A stretch of 64,000 bases of DNA, taken from NCBI RefSeq assembly GCF_030056735.1, contig NZ_JASHKN010000008.1:1-64000 (forward strand). The letters are read 5' to 3'. Shown in pieces: positions 24,275-32,096 of this stretch. Below the pieces are notes generated by a model that searched no databases, was not told where the DNA came from, and saw nothing but the letters and a program-made list of their open reading frames with translations. The stretch is from Rhodococcus sp. IEGM 1409. GTDB lineage: Bacteria; Actinomycetota; Actinomycetes; Mycobacteriales; Mycobacteriaceae. The first letter of the stretch is position 1; every line of letters begins with the position of its first letter. Both the position numbers and the translations under genes were made by a program.

Positions 24275-25915
24275 TTACTTACCCGACAACCATGCGTCGT
24301 AGAACTGCAGGCGTGACGAGGCTTCGAAGTTCAGATCCTGAACACTCGATCCGGCGCCGATGGCCTGCGAGAGCTCGATGGTGGGGATGGAGAGCCCACG
24401 GTCGAGGATCAATTCCTGTGCGGTGGAGACTAGTTCGCCGCGCTGGCCGTTGTCCGTGGCGGCAAGCTGGTCGGTGAGGACCTTGTCGAGCTCCGGGTCT
24501 GCGCCGCGACGGTTGAGGTTGCGGCCCTCGGTGCTGAACGACGCCCGCAGGATGTCGGCGTCGGCCCGAGTGCTGTTGTAGTACAGCGAATCGTAATCAC
24601 CCGACACCCCCTTCTCGGTCCATTCCCCGTTCGAGACCAGATTGAGCTGCAGGTCGACGCCGACCTTCTTGAGCTGCTGCTGAACGAGCTCGAGAATGGC
24701 CTGATTACCCGAGAACACCGGGCTGAACGTGACGCTGAAGGTGAGCTTCTGCCCGTCCTTCTCGCGGATACCGCCGCTTCCGGTCTTCCAACCGGCTGCG
24801 TCGAGAAGCTTCGCCGACTTGTCGGCGTCATACGTCACGACACTGGATTCGTCGCTGTAGAGCGGAGTGGTGTGAGCCAACGGGCTCGTGGCCGGGAAGA
24901 ACGACGGATCAAGAACGGTGTCGACGAGCTCTTGGCGGTTGATCGCCGGAATGATGGCCTGGCGGACTGCCTGATCAGCGAGAACTCCACGACTGACGTT
25001 GGGCTGGAAGAAGAAGCTCACACCCGGGTTCGGCCGGGTGAGGATGCGTCCACCTGCGCCCTCGATCTGCGGTGCGTCCTGCGGGAGCGCATCGCTGACC
25101 GCATCCAGCTGAGCGGAAGCCACGCTGCCCGCGCGCACACCGGATTCGGGGACCACGGTGAAGTCGACGCCGTCGAGGTAAGCCTCGCCCTGGTGTGCGA
25201 CCGCGTCCGACGCCCAGTTGTATCCCGCACGCTTGGCGATCTTGACGCTCTTGTCCTGCTGCCAGTCGGTGTAGACGAACGGGCCGGAGGCGATCACCGC
25301 TGCACCGGGGCAGCGCTGCTCGGATGCCAGGGCGGTGGTGGAATCGGCAAGGATTCCGAGCTGCGGCGTCGAAGTTGCCTGCAGGAACTGAACATTGGGT
25401 CCGGAGAAATTGATCTTCGCCGTGTGTGCGTCAACGACGTCGGTACCCGTGTACGAGGACAGGTAGCTCTTCGCCAACGACGCGTTCGGCCCGAGGTTCT
25501 TGACCGAGTCGAAGGTCTTCTTCACCGAATCCGCCGTCACCGGTGTGCCGTCACTGAATGTGGCATCGTCGCGAAGGACAAACGTGAAGCTCGCGGCGTC
25601 GGGGCTGATCTCCCAACTCTTGGCGAGCCACGGGGTGATCTCTCCGGAGTCGGGATTTTGATCGGTCAGCGAATCCACCACGGTACGAGTGACATACACG
25701 GTCTGGTTGCTACCGGCCTGGGCCGGATCGGCGCACGTCGGCGCCTGCGAGAGTCCGTAACGAAGGGTTCCACCGGACTGCGCGGGACCCGCGTCGGCAC
25801 CGCTGTCACTTCCGTTGCTGCTGCAGCCGGCGAGGACGGTTCCGAGAACCGAGACAGCACCGATACCGGCGATTACGGTGGCGCGTTTGCGGGCACCGAA
25901 TGAGGGCGAGGACAC
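24275..25915 (-). CDS. Substrate-binding lipoprotein, peptide/nickel family
   Basis: A 546-residue family-5 solute-binding protein (SBP_bac_5) with the lipobox VLAGC after a short basic, hydrophobic N-terminus. The motif ITPWLAKSWEISPDAASFTFVL matches the family. I prefer the GTG at 25915 (AGGAG 6 bases upstream) over an adjacent TTG. It is first structural gene of the operon, 160 bases after the Cys-containing leader peptide, and it delivers ligand to the DppB/DppC/DppDF transporter. The ligand is unknown; organosulfur is likely from regulation and neighbours. Confidence 0.9.
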   Translation of the reverse strand: MSSPSFGARKRATVIAGIGAVSVLGTVLAGCSSNGSDSGADAGPAQSGGTLRYGLSQAPTCADPAQAGSNQTVYVTRTVVDSLTDQNPDSGEITPWLAKSWEISPDAASFTFVLRDDATFSDGTPVTADSVKKTFDSVKNLGPNASLAKSYLSSYTGTDVVDAHTAKINFSGPNVQFLQATSTPQLGILADSTTALASEQRCPGAAVIASGPFVYTDWQQDKSVKIAKRAGYNWASDAVAHQGEAYLDGVDFTVVPESGVRAGSVASAQLDAVSDALPQDAPQIEGAGGRILTRPNPGVSFFFQPNVSRGVLADQAVRQAIIPAINRQELVDTVLDPSFFPATSPLAHTTPLYSDESSVVTYDADKSAKLLDAAGWKTGSGGIREKDGQKLTFSVTFSPVFSGNQAILELVQQQLKKVGVDLQLNLVSNGEWTEKGVSGDYDSLYYNSTRADADILRASFSTEGRNLNRRGADPELDKVLTDQLAATDNGQRGELVSTAQELILDRGLSIPTIELSQAIGAGSSVQDLNFEASSRLQFYDAWLSGK

Positions 25916-26065
25916 CAAGAACTCCTAAAGAGGCATGCCGAAGAGCGCACCCGACGCCTTGAAGCAAGAAACGAACAGGAAGCTTCGAGAAAGGCGATCG
26001 AGCACGAATCACTTGTGCAGAGAAGAGAAAACAGACTTGTCGACGACTCGCCTGAGTGTGAATGA

Positions 26066-26079
26066 CTGACCGAGGTCAG
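26066..26079 (-). promoter_or_regulatory. Hairpin over the leader-peptide stop codon
   Basis: CTGACC-TC-GGTCAG on the minus strand forms a 6-bp stem that contains the leader stop codon (TGA, 26076-26078). A ribosome finishing or stalling in the leader would control whether it forms, so it may be part of an attenuator. No U-tract follows directly. Confidence 0.45.
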
Positions 26080-26165
26080 TTGGTACAGAAAGATCCCGCG
26101 GTGCGGCACAGGTCTACGTGACGACGTGACCAGGCGGTATCGAAACCGCCTTCGACTGCCTTCAT
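26076..26165 (-). CDS. 29-residue leader peptide with RRHVDLCRTA core
   Basis: An ATG with GGAGG 8 bases upstream opens a 29-codon frame beginning MKAVEGGFDT and continuing AWSRRHVDLCRTAGSFCTN. It has cysteines at positions 20 and 27. The core RRHVDLCRTA recurs as RRHIDLCRTA in a second leader at 30907-30990, also right after an S-box. From memory, short peptides with an RH(V/I)DLxR core are found before sulfur-metabolism genes across actinobacteria, and Cys-rich leader frames act as cysteine-responsive attenuators in mycobacteria. The SD sequence abuts the riboswitch P1 stem, so SAM could gate translation of this peptide. Confidence 0.8.
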   Translation of the reverse strand: MKAVEGGFDTAWSRRHVDLCRTAGSFCTN

Positions 26166-26176
26166 TTCGTGTTCCT

Positions 26177-26265
26177 CCATCGGTCCTGGCGGTAGCACCC
26201 GCACCCGATCACTCGGGGGGTTGCTGCGACTTCAATGAGCCAGGTCTCTCGGTCGCTCTGGATGG
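26177..26265 (-). promoter_or_regulatory. SAM-I (S-box) riboswitch 1
   Basis: The minus-strand RNA shows closing P1 arms CCATC and GATGG, the ATCCAGAGCGACCGAGAGACC 5' region, TGAAGTCGCAGCAACC and GGTGCTACCGCC, all in S-box order. It precedes the 29-residue leader peptide and the peptide-type ABC/monooxygenase operon. It is 89 bases long and differs from riboswitch 2 at only four positions. The leader ribosome site GGAGG overlaps and follows the 3' arm of P1, which fits SAM-dependent masking of translation. Confidence 0.9.
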
Positions 26266-26274
26266 TCGTTCGCA

Positions 26275-26305
26275 AGTGTACGAGGTCAAACCCGGGTGTT
26301 GTCAA
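26275..26305 (-). promoter_or_regulatory. Promoter for riboswitch-1 operon, inside the acetyltransferase gene
   Basis: On the minus strand TTGACA (26305-26300) and TACACT (26280-26275) are spaced by 19 bases and end about 10 bases before the S-box. The -35 box and part of the spacer lie within the last codons and stop region of the upstream acetyltransferase gene. The 19-base spacer is longer than ideal, so read-through from the upstream operon may also contribute. Confidence 0.5.
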
Positions 26306-26888
26306 CCCGGTCGGTAGGAATTGCTGCTCGGGTCATATTTTCGAGCACCCGAAGTTGTTTCTCGAACGGGTGGACGCCCACTTCTTCGGGCGAGAGTGAA
26401 GCGTCGTAAAGCGGTGTGTATCCGCTGGACAGATACAGCGCGAGCGCCTCGGGTTGCCGAGGACCCGTCGTGAGGAACACCCGGTTGTATCCGCGAAGCT
26501 CGATCTCTCGTTCCAACTCGCGAACGACGACCTTGCCGAGGCCGCGCTTCCGATGGTCGACCGATGTCCAGATTCTCTTCAGTTCGGCAGTGGTGGAATC
26601 GAATTGGCGAAACGCACCGCCCGCAATCGGTACATCCTCGTGGGTGAGCACAAGTAGTGCTCCCTGCGGATACGCAAATTCTTCTGCCGGGTACGTGGTG
26701 AGATCCTCGAGCATCGCTTCGCGAGTTCCGCCGTAGCGCGAACTGTATTCGAGCGCCAACTCCGCGATCAGTGGAGCTGCCAAGGGATCGTCCTGCGATA
26801 CCGAGTAGACCTCTACCGCGCCGATACCCTCGACCTGCCGAGTCCCGAGCTCCAGTGCCACAACACTTTCCTCCATGAATCTGGTCAA
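26286..26888 (-). CDS. GNAT-family N-acetyltransferase
   Basis: A 200-residue acetyl-CoA-dependent acyltransferase. The GNAT acetyl-CoA loop is at VDHRKRGLGKVVVRELE, followed by FLTTGPRQPEALALYLSSGYTPL. The first possible start is TTG at 26888, overlapping the stop of the FAD oxidase; ATG at 26876 is an alternative. It is last gene of the cystine-type transporter operon. By analogy with Bacillus SnaA/SnaB/YxeL enzymes it might N-acetylate S-modified cysteine before oxidative cleavage, but this is inferred from neighbourhood. Confidence 0.85.
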   Translation of the reverse strand: MTRFMEESVVALELGTRQVEGIGAVEVYSVSQDDPLAAPLIAELALEYSSRYGGTREAMLEDLTTYPAEEFAYPQGALLVLTHEDVPIAGGAFRQFDSTTAELKRIWTSVDHRKRGLGKVVVRELEREIELRGYNRVFLTTGPRQPEALALYLSSGYTPLYDASLSPEEVGVHPFEKQLRVLENMTRAAIPTDRVDNTRV

Positions 26889-27994
26889 CGCTCCCCCAGC
26901 CGAAAAACTTCCGGAGCTAGAGCGGTTCCGTCGACGAGGTCCGACACAAGTTCACCCAGGGCTGGACCGAATTTGAATCCATGACCCGAGAATCCCGCCG
27001 CGACCGTGACATTGCCGACTCGGTCGATGACGAAGTTACTGTCCGGCGTGCTCGTGTACAGGCACGTGATCGACTCGACCTGGGTGGAATCGACACCGGG
27101 CAACCACGACTCGGCGTACTCCACCAACCGCTGTTCTCCGTCGACATCAGGGGTGTAGTCGCGGGTCCGTGGAGTCACGACCGGCCCAGTCGCATGTTCG
27201 CCGATCTTGATGCCTTCCTCGGAACCGAGTCCGTAGATCCCCGCAGTCTCCAATTGTGCACCCGGGTGGTGAACGAAACTCGGCCACTCGACTCCCGGAT
27301 CGAGCGGTGCGAAGTGCGCCGGCTGTTCCTGCGTCGTGCGCAGTGTCGGGAGCACGATCTCGGAGCCGGGGCCGCTGTCTGCGGTCAGGCCTGCAGTCCA
27401 CGCACCAGCCGCGATCACGACCTGACGAGCCGCCAGCGTTCCACTGTCCGTCACCACGTCCACGCCGTACGACCCTCGCGCGAGTGCCAACACCCGAACG
27501 TCGTGACGGACCTCGGCCCCGGCGAACACCGCTCCCGCTTTCAGTGCGGTCACGGCGCGATCCGCGTGCAACCGGCCGGCATCGGGGTGATGGAGCACGG
27601 TGGTGTCGAACCGCAGCCCCGGCCAGCGGGCGGACGCCTCGGCAGGAGTGAGGATCTCACCCTTGATGCCCGCCTCGACCAGTATCTGCGCCTTGGACTG
27701 CACTGCCTGCGGCAGACCGTGATCGACGGCACCGGTCAGTTCCAGGAACCCGATGTCCGTCGTGGTCTCCAACTCCCGCCACAATGGCAGCGCGTCGGCC
27801 GCCAACCCCGTGTACAGGTGATTGTCGTAGGCCTGACGGTAGATGCGCGAAGTACCGTGCGATGCACCGTGCTTGTGCCCGGGCCCGAACTGTTCCAGCT
27901 GTACGACGCTACGTCCGCGCGCCGCGAGCCGCCATGCGGCGGAGGACCCGACGAGTCCTCCGCCGATGACGATCACATCGAGAATCTCACTCAT
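26885..27994 (-). CDS. FAD-dependent amine oxidase, monomeric sarcosine oxidase/SolA family
   Basis: A 369-residue flavoprotein with the Rossmann motif VIVIGGGLVGSSAAWRLA, the family segment GASHGTSRIYRQAYDN, and SITCLYTSTPDSNFVIDR. The cysteine in the last segment corresponds to the residue that covalently binds FAD in sarcosine and N-methyltryptophan oxidases. It oxidises a secondary or N-substituted amine, producing H2O2. It sits between the binding-protein and acetyltransferase genes of a sulfur-regulated operon, so an N- or S-substituted amino acid is the likely substrate class. Confidence 0.9.
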   Translation of the reverse strand: MSEILDVIVIGGGLVGSSAAWRLAARGRSVVQLEQFGPGHKHGASHGTSRIYRQAYDNHLYTGLAADALPLWRELETTTDIGFLELTGAVDHGLPQAVQSKAQILVEAGIKGEILTPAEASARWPGLRFDTTVLHHPDAGRLHADRAVTALKAGAVFAGAEVRHDVRVLALARGSYGVDVVTDSGTLAARQVVIAAGAWTAGLTADSGPGSEIVLPTLRTTQEQPAHFAPLDPGVEWPSFVHHPGAQLETAGIYGLGSEEGIKIGEHATGPVVTPRTRDYTPDVDGEQRLVEYAESWLPGVDSTQVESITCLYTSTPDSNFVIDRVGNVTVAAGFSGHGFKFGPALGELVSDLVDGTALAPEVFRLGER

Positions 27995-28004
27995 GGACGA
28001 GAGC

Positions 28005-28976
28005 TCACTTGGCCTTCGGAAGGCCGGGCGGGTTGATCAGGGACGCGTCGACGGCTTCATTCGTGATGTTCCAGCGCTCGAGGATCTGCTGGTACGTACC
28101 GTTCTCGATCGTGTGGTTGATCGCGTCGTTGACGGCCTTGATCAATCCGTTGTCCTTCTTCACCAGCACCGCGATCTGTCCTTGCAAAGTGTCGCCGGCA
28201 CCGGAGAACTCACCGACAACTTCGGTTTCGCCCGACTGCTTGGCGTGGAACTGGGACGACGGGTTCGGGCCGAAGTAGGCGTCGATTCGGCCGGACTGCA
28301 AGGGGAGGTAGTAGTCGGTGGTGTTCTGGTAGTAGGAGATGTCGGTAGGCGCCAGGCCGGCCGCGACGTTCTGCTCACTCCACTTGACCAGCAACGCTTC
28401 CTGATTGGTGCCGGATCCTACCGCGATCTTCTTGCCTGCGACGTCCTTGGGTTCCTTGATGGAGATGCCGGAGTCCTTCTTCGCTTCGAAGGCGAGAGTG
28501 TCGAGTCGGTAGGTCGCGAAGTCGTACTTCTCCTTACGCTCCTCTGTGACAGTCACATTGGAGAGGAAGGCGTCGGCTTCTCCGGAGTCGACGCGGACGA
28601 AGTTCTGCGCCCAGTCTGCTGTCTGCAGGTCGACCTTCAAACCGAGAACGTCACCGATCAGGTAGGCGAAGTCGGTCTCCGAGCCGATGAGGGTGGTGTC
28701 GTCGTCGGCGTAGAAGCGAAGCGGCGGAGCGGCACCGGCACTACCGGTGACTCGCAGCGTGCCGCGGGCGCGGATGTCCTGCGGAACCTCGGCGGCGATG
28801 GAATCCACCTTGTCGGTGGTGATGCGATTCTGGTCGGCGGTGAGGTTGTAACCCGCGGCATCGGTGACCTGGGCGCCGTCGGATTCGGCGTCAGCACTGC
28901 TGCACGCAGCGCTGAGCAGTCCGACTGTGGCGATAGCCGAGATCAGGAAAGTGGCGCGGCGGGATGGGGAGAACAT
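28005..28976 (-). CDS. Amino-acid-binding lipoprotein of ABC transporter
   Basis: A 323-residue family-3 solute-binding protein with the lipobox LSAAC. The binding domain contains GTLRVTGSAGAAPPLRFYADD, IGSETDFAYLIGDVLGLKV and the hinge AVGSGTNQEALLVKW. The ATG at 28976 has an AGGA ribosome site 7 bases upstream; a TTG lies one codon earlier. With the ATPase and permease upstream it forms a polar amino-acid importer. S-box control suggests cystine, methionine or a modified cysteine as ligand. Confidence 0.9.
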   Translation of the reverse strand: MFSPSRRATFLISAIATVGLLSAACSSADAESDGAQVTDAAGYNLTADQNRITTDKVDSIAAEVPQDIRARGTLRVTGSAGAAPPLRFYADDDTTLIGSETDFAYLIGDVLGLKVDLQTADWAQNFVRVDSGEADAFLSNVTVTEERKEKYDFATYRLDTLAFEAKKDSGISIKEPKDVAGKKIAVGSGTNQEALLVKWSEQNVAAGLAPTDISYYQNTTDYYLPLQSGRIDAYFGPNPSSQFHAKQSGETEVVGEFSGAGDTLQGQIAVLVKKDNGLIKAVNDAINHTIENGTYQQILERWNITNEAVDASLINPPGLPKAK

Positions 28977-29010
28977 CAATTTTTCCTTTCGGGAATGTGT
29001 CTTGGTCGCG

Positions 29011-29796
29011 TCAGAGAACGCGGGAGAGAAAAGCCTTGGTGCGTTCGTGAATCGGGTTGTCGATCACCTGCGAAGGTGGGCCCTGTTCGACGATGACGCC
29101 GCCGTCCATGAAGACCGCGGTGTCCGCCACTTCCCGAGCAAAGCCGACCTCGTGTGTGACGATCACCAAGGTGGCGCCGTCACGGGCCAGCTGAGCCAGG
29201 ACTTCGAGAACCTCGCCTACCAGTTCGGGGTCGAGCGCCGACGTCGGCTCGTCGAAGAGAATGACCGCCGGCCGCAGTGCCAGTGCTCGCGCTATGGCGA
29301 CGCGCTGTTGCTGGCCACCGGAGAGTTGGCGGGGATACTCGTCTGCCTTGTCCCCCACTCCCACTCGCTCGAGCAGTGCACGAGCCTCGCGGTACACCTC
29401 GTCACGGTCTCGTTTCTGGGCCGAGAGCGGTGCTTCCACCACGTTTTCCAGCGCAGTCAGGTGCGGAAACAGGTTGAAGTTCTGGAACACGAATCCGATG
29501 TGCGAACGCTGTTTCAGGATCTCGCGGTCACGCAGTTCGTGAAGTCGATTTCCCTTACGCCGGTATCCGATCAGTTCTCCGTCGATCCGCACGGTCCCAC
29601 GGTCGACCTTCTCGAGGTGATTGAGGGTACGCAACAAGGTGGACTTACCGGAACCAGACGGACCGAGAATGACGGTCACTTCACCCTTGCGGACCAGGAG
29701 ATCAACGCCGGCAAGTACTTCCAGCGCGCCGAACGACTTGTGGATTCCGCGCGCTTCGACGGCGTACACCGTCTCTTCGGCCAGTTCTGCGGTCAT
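29011..29796 (-). CDS. Amino-acid ABC transporter ATPase
   Basis: A 261-residue ATPase of the GlnQ/TcyN type with Walker [10 protein letters not shown] (near residue 46), Q-loop, signature [15 protein letters not shown] and Walker [21 protein letters not shown]. The ATG overlaps the permease stop (ATGA). It lacks the C-terminal regulatory domain of MetN, arguing for a polar amino-acid or cystine system and not a methionine MetNIQ system. Confidence 0.94.
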   Translation of the reverse strand: MTAELAEETVYAVEARGIHKSFGALEVLAGVDLLVRKGEVTVILGPSGSGKSTLLRTLNHLEKVDRGTVRIDGELIGYRRKGNRLHELRDREILKQRSHIGFVFQNFNLFPHLTALENVVEAPLSAQKRDRDEVYREARALLERVGVGDKADEYPRQLSGGQQQRVAIARALALRPAVILFDEPTSALDPELVGEVLEVLAQLARDGATLVIVTHEVGFAREVADTAVFMDGGVIVEQGPPSQVIDNPIHERTKAFLSRVL

Positions 29797-30767
29797 CGGG
29801 TCGCACCTCTCGGAATATCGAGACGCGCATCACGAATCTCTTCGAACTTCTTGCGCGCCTTCTGTATCGGAGTCAACGGAAGGGCACGGGCGGATCCGCG
29901 TGCGTAGTGGCGCTCCACGTAGTACTGACCGATCGAGAGCAACGTCGTGAGGATGATGTACCAGATGGTGGCGACCATCAGCAGGGGCACAACTCGTCCG
30001 TTGCGGCCGAAGATGACCTGTACCTGGTAGAACAGTTCTGCGATCGCCATGGTGGAGACGATGGACGTTCCCTTGAAGAGCCCGATGACCTCATTGGCGG
30101 CATTGGGGAGGATCGCCCGCATCGCCTGCGGGAGAACAATCTTGAAGAACTGGCGGCTGCGCGGAATACCGAGCGAGTGAGCAGCTTCGATCTGACCGTG
30201 ATCTACCGAGATGATTCCGGAGCGAATGATCTCGGCCGAGTAGGCGGCCTGATGTAATGCCAAACCGATGACTGCTGCGGTGAATCCGCCGATCACGCCA
30301 CTGACCTGGAAGGTGAAGTACTCCGGCCCGAAAGGTATTCCGAGAGAAAGCGTCTGGTACAGGTACGTGATGTTGAACCAGAAGAGCAGCTGCACGATGA
30401 GTGGAATCGAGCGGAAGGCCCAGATGTAGGTCCAGGCGATCACCTGCAGGACCGGGTTCTTCGACAGCCGGCCCAGTGCCAGGAAAACACCGAGCCCGAA
30501 TCCGAGGATCGTCCCCCACAGGGTCAGTTTGATCGTCATCCACAACGCGGCGAGCACTGATTTCGCGGTGAAGTACTGCGCGAACGTCGGCCAGTCCCAG
30601 CCGGGGTTGACAACGAGCCCGTGTATGAACTGAGCAAGCAATACCAGCACAACTGCGCTGATCACCCAGCGCAGCGGGTGCCAGGTGCGAGCAACGACAA
30701 GCTCCGAGTCGGGAAGTTGCGGCTCGGCCACCGACTTTTCGGGGCGGACATCGGTGGGCGCGCTCAC
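29793..30767 (-). CDS. Amino-acid ABC transporter permease
   Basis: A 324-residue HisM/TcyL-family permease with a long N-terminal cytoplasmic extension (about 35 residues) before five or six helices. The EAA-type motif is [22 protein letters not shown], shown here as its pattern only. It is first structural gene of the operon behind riboswitch 2 and the 27-residue leader peptide. A single permease gene implies a homodimeric channel. Confidence 0.92.
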   Translation of the reverse strand: MSAPTDVRPEKSVAEPQLPDSELVVARTWHPLRWVISAVVLVLLAQFIHGLVVNPGWDWPTFAQYFTAKSVLAALWMTIKLTLWGTILGFGLGVFLALGRLSKNPVLQVIAWTYIWAFRSIPLIVQLLFWFNITYLYQTLSLGIPFGPEYFTFQVSGVIGGFTAAVIGLALHQAAYSAEIIRSGIISVDHGQIEAAHSLGIPRSRQFFKIVLPQAMRAILPNAANEVIGLFKGTSIVSTMAIAELFYQVQVIFGRNGRVVPLLMVATIWYIILTTLLSIGQYYVERHYARGSARALPLTPIQKARKKFEEIRDARLDIPRGATR

Positions 30768-30874
30768 GGCGCACTACCTGACGGAGTGGACATCACGAAT
30801 AGACCTTTCGGGGAATGGGAACGCAGCTGTGTTCTCGAGGTGGCGTACTCGAGTTGCGAAGACGACGACAGTTC

Positions 30875-30919
30875 GGTCAGTGACAGTGAGGTCAGTGACA
30901 GTGAGGTCAGTGACAGTGA
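30875..30919 (-). repeat. Three 15-bp tandem repeats over the leader end
   Basis: Three perfect copies of TCACTGTCACTGACC (minus strand) run from the 3' end of the leader peptide frame into the spacer. Each copy carries TGT-CAC-TGA in the leader reading frame, so each repeats a Cys-His-stop sequence. The expansion has created the last Cys codons of the leader and redundant stop codons. Confidence 0.93.
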
Positions 30920-30990
30920 CAGCGACACGAAGCGGTGCGGCACAGATCGATGTGACGACGCCTGTGCGCAGCGTGCGAAGTGGAAACCAT
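30907..30990 (-). CDS. 27-residue Cys-rich leader peptide with RRHIDLCRTA core
   Basis: An ATG with GGAAGG about 6 bases upstream opens a 27-codon frame: MVSTSHAAHR, then RRHIDLCRTA, then SCRCHCH. Four cysteines fall at positions 17, 22, 24 and 26, three of them in the last six residues. The frame starts 11 bases after the S-box. The core is almost identical to that of the leader at 26076-26165, while the flanking residues differ, which points to selection on the peptide. The Cys run just before the stop suits a cysteine-tRNA-sensing attenuator of the downstream transporter operon. Confidence 0.82.
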   Translation of the reverse strand: MVSTSHAAHRRRHIDLCRTASCRCHCH

Positions 30991-31000
30991 GTGATGCCTT

Positions 31001-31089
31001 CCATCGGTCCTGGCGGTAGCACCCGCTCCCGATCACTCGGGGGGTTGCTGCGACGTCGACGAGCCAGGTCTCTCGGTCGCTCTGGATGG
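31001..31089 (-). promoter_or_regulatory. SAM-I (S-box) riboswitch 2
   Basis: An 89-base aptamer with P1 arms CCATC/GATGG, the GAGAGACCTGG segment, GTCGCAGCAACC and GGTGCTACCGCC. It is about 95 percent identical to riboswitch 1, and the changes fall in helix or loop positions around the TGAAGTC region. It controls the cystine-type transporter operon through, or together with, the Cys-rich leader that follows. Confidence 0.9.
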
Positions 31090-31096
31090 TAAGCAA

Positions 31097-31125
31097 AGAC
31101 TAGACGCGAAATCCCGAGTCGTCAA
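31097..31125 (-). promoter_or_regulatory. SigA-type promoter for riboswitch-2 operon
   Basis: On the minus strand TTGACG (31125-31120), a 17-base spacer and TAGTCT (31102-31097) form a near-consensus promoter. It ends 7 bases before the first base of the S-box P1 arm, exactly where the riboswitch transcript should begin. Confidence 0.82.
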
Positions 31126-31291
31126 ATGTTGTATTTCCCTGCGCTGCAAGGGAAATGAAGGTATCGCCATGCTGAAATCGCACTGATTTCAACGGTGTTC
31201 GAAGCTTTGTTCGCCGTGTTCAATGGAGTGTTCGAATCAAGACCGGGACCGCCGTTCGGACTGACTTTTCCTCTGCCGTACCGTCTGCGGA

Positions 31292-32059
31292 GTGAGTGGA
31301 ATCGACGCTTTCTTCATCTTGTTGGCCGGCATCGGTGCGGGCGCGATCAATGCCGTCGTCGGCAGTGGAACGCTGATCACGTTCCCGACACTGGTCGCCT
31401 TCGGTATGCCGCCGGTGACCGCGACGATGTCCAACGCTGTCGGGCTCGTCGCCGGCGGGGTTTCGGGGACGTGGGGCTACCGGCGTGAGTTGTCGGGACA
31501 GTGGAATCGACTGAAGTGGCAGATTCCGGCGTCGCTCGCCGGCGCGCTCCTCGGTTCGTGGTTGCTCATGCATCTACCCGAGAAACTGTTCGAGACCATC
31601 GTTCCGGTGCTGTTGATCCTGGCTCTCGCACTTGTCCTCCTCCAACCACGTATCCAGGCGTGGGCGAAGAAGCGTTCCACCGAAGAAACGACGCTGTCCA
31701 CCAAGAGGCTCATGCTTCTGACCGCGGGCACCTTTGCAGTCGGCATCTACGGCGGCTACTTCACCGCCGCGCAAGGCATCCTCCTCATCGGTGTGATGGG
31801 CGCCATCCTCCCGGAGACCCTCCAGCGCATGAACGGCGCGAAGAACCTGCTCTCACTGCTCGTCAACATCGTCGCAGCCGGGATGTACATCACTCTGGCC
31901 TTCGACCAGATCAATTGGGCAGCAGCCGGTTTGATCGCTGTCGGCTCACTCGGTGGTGGCGTTCTGGGCGCCCGCTACGGACGTCGCCTGTCCCCCACTG
32001 CACTGCGCTACACGATTGTCGTCGTCGGTCTGATCGGGCTGTGGCGTCTTCTCGCTTGA
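31292..32059 (+). CDS. TSUP-family (TauE/SafE) membrane exporter
   Basis: A 255-residue protein with eight predicted helices and the TSUP repeats GIGAGAINAVVGSGTLITFPTL and GYFTAAQGILLIGVMG. Family members export sulfite or organosulfonates. It is divergent from the S-box-controlled amino-acid transporter operon, and a related permease (YtnM) accompanies the Bacillus ytmI sulfur-salvage operon, so disposal of sulfite released by the monooxygenases is plausible. The start is GTG. A TACCGT sequence 7 bases upstream could be a -10 box for a leaderless message. Confidence 0.88.
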   Translation: MSGIDAFFILLAGIGAGAINAVVGSGTLITFPTLVAFGMPPVTATMSNAVGLVAGGVSGTWGYRRELSGQWNRLKWQIPASLAGALLGSWLLMHLPEKLFETIVPVLLILALALVLLQPRIQAWAKKRSTEETTLSTKRLMLLTAGTFAVGIYGGYFTAAQGILLIGVMGAILPETLQRMNGAKNLLSLLVNIVAAGMYITLAFDQINWAAAGLIAVGSLGGGVLGARYGRRLSPTALRYTIVVVGLIGLWRLLA

Positions 32060-32096
32060 CCGCCCACATCGGGCGACACCCGCACATACTGGAGAT

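Noticed and set aside
22758-24302. 514-codon frame antisense to the DppB/DppC permease genes
   Set aside because: Rich in Arg/Gln/His with no family motifs; a typical high-GC shadow of real membrane-protein genes.
26305-31125. Whether the two S-boxes and leaders reflect a recent large duplication
   Set aside because: Only the 89-base aptamers and the RRHxDLCRTA core match; the downstream transporters belong to different ABC families, so a copied regulatory cassette fits better than a duplicated operon.
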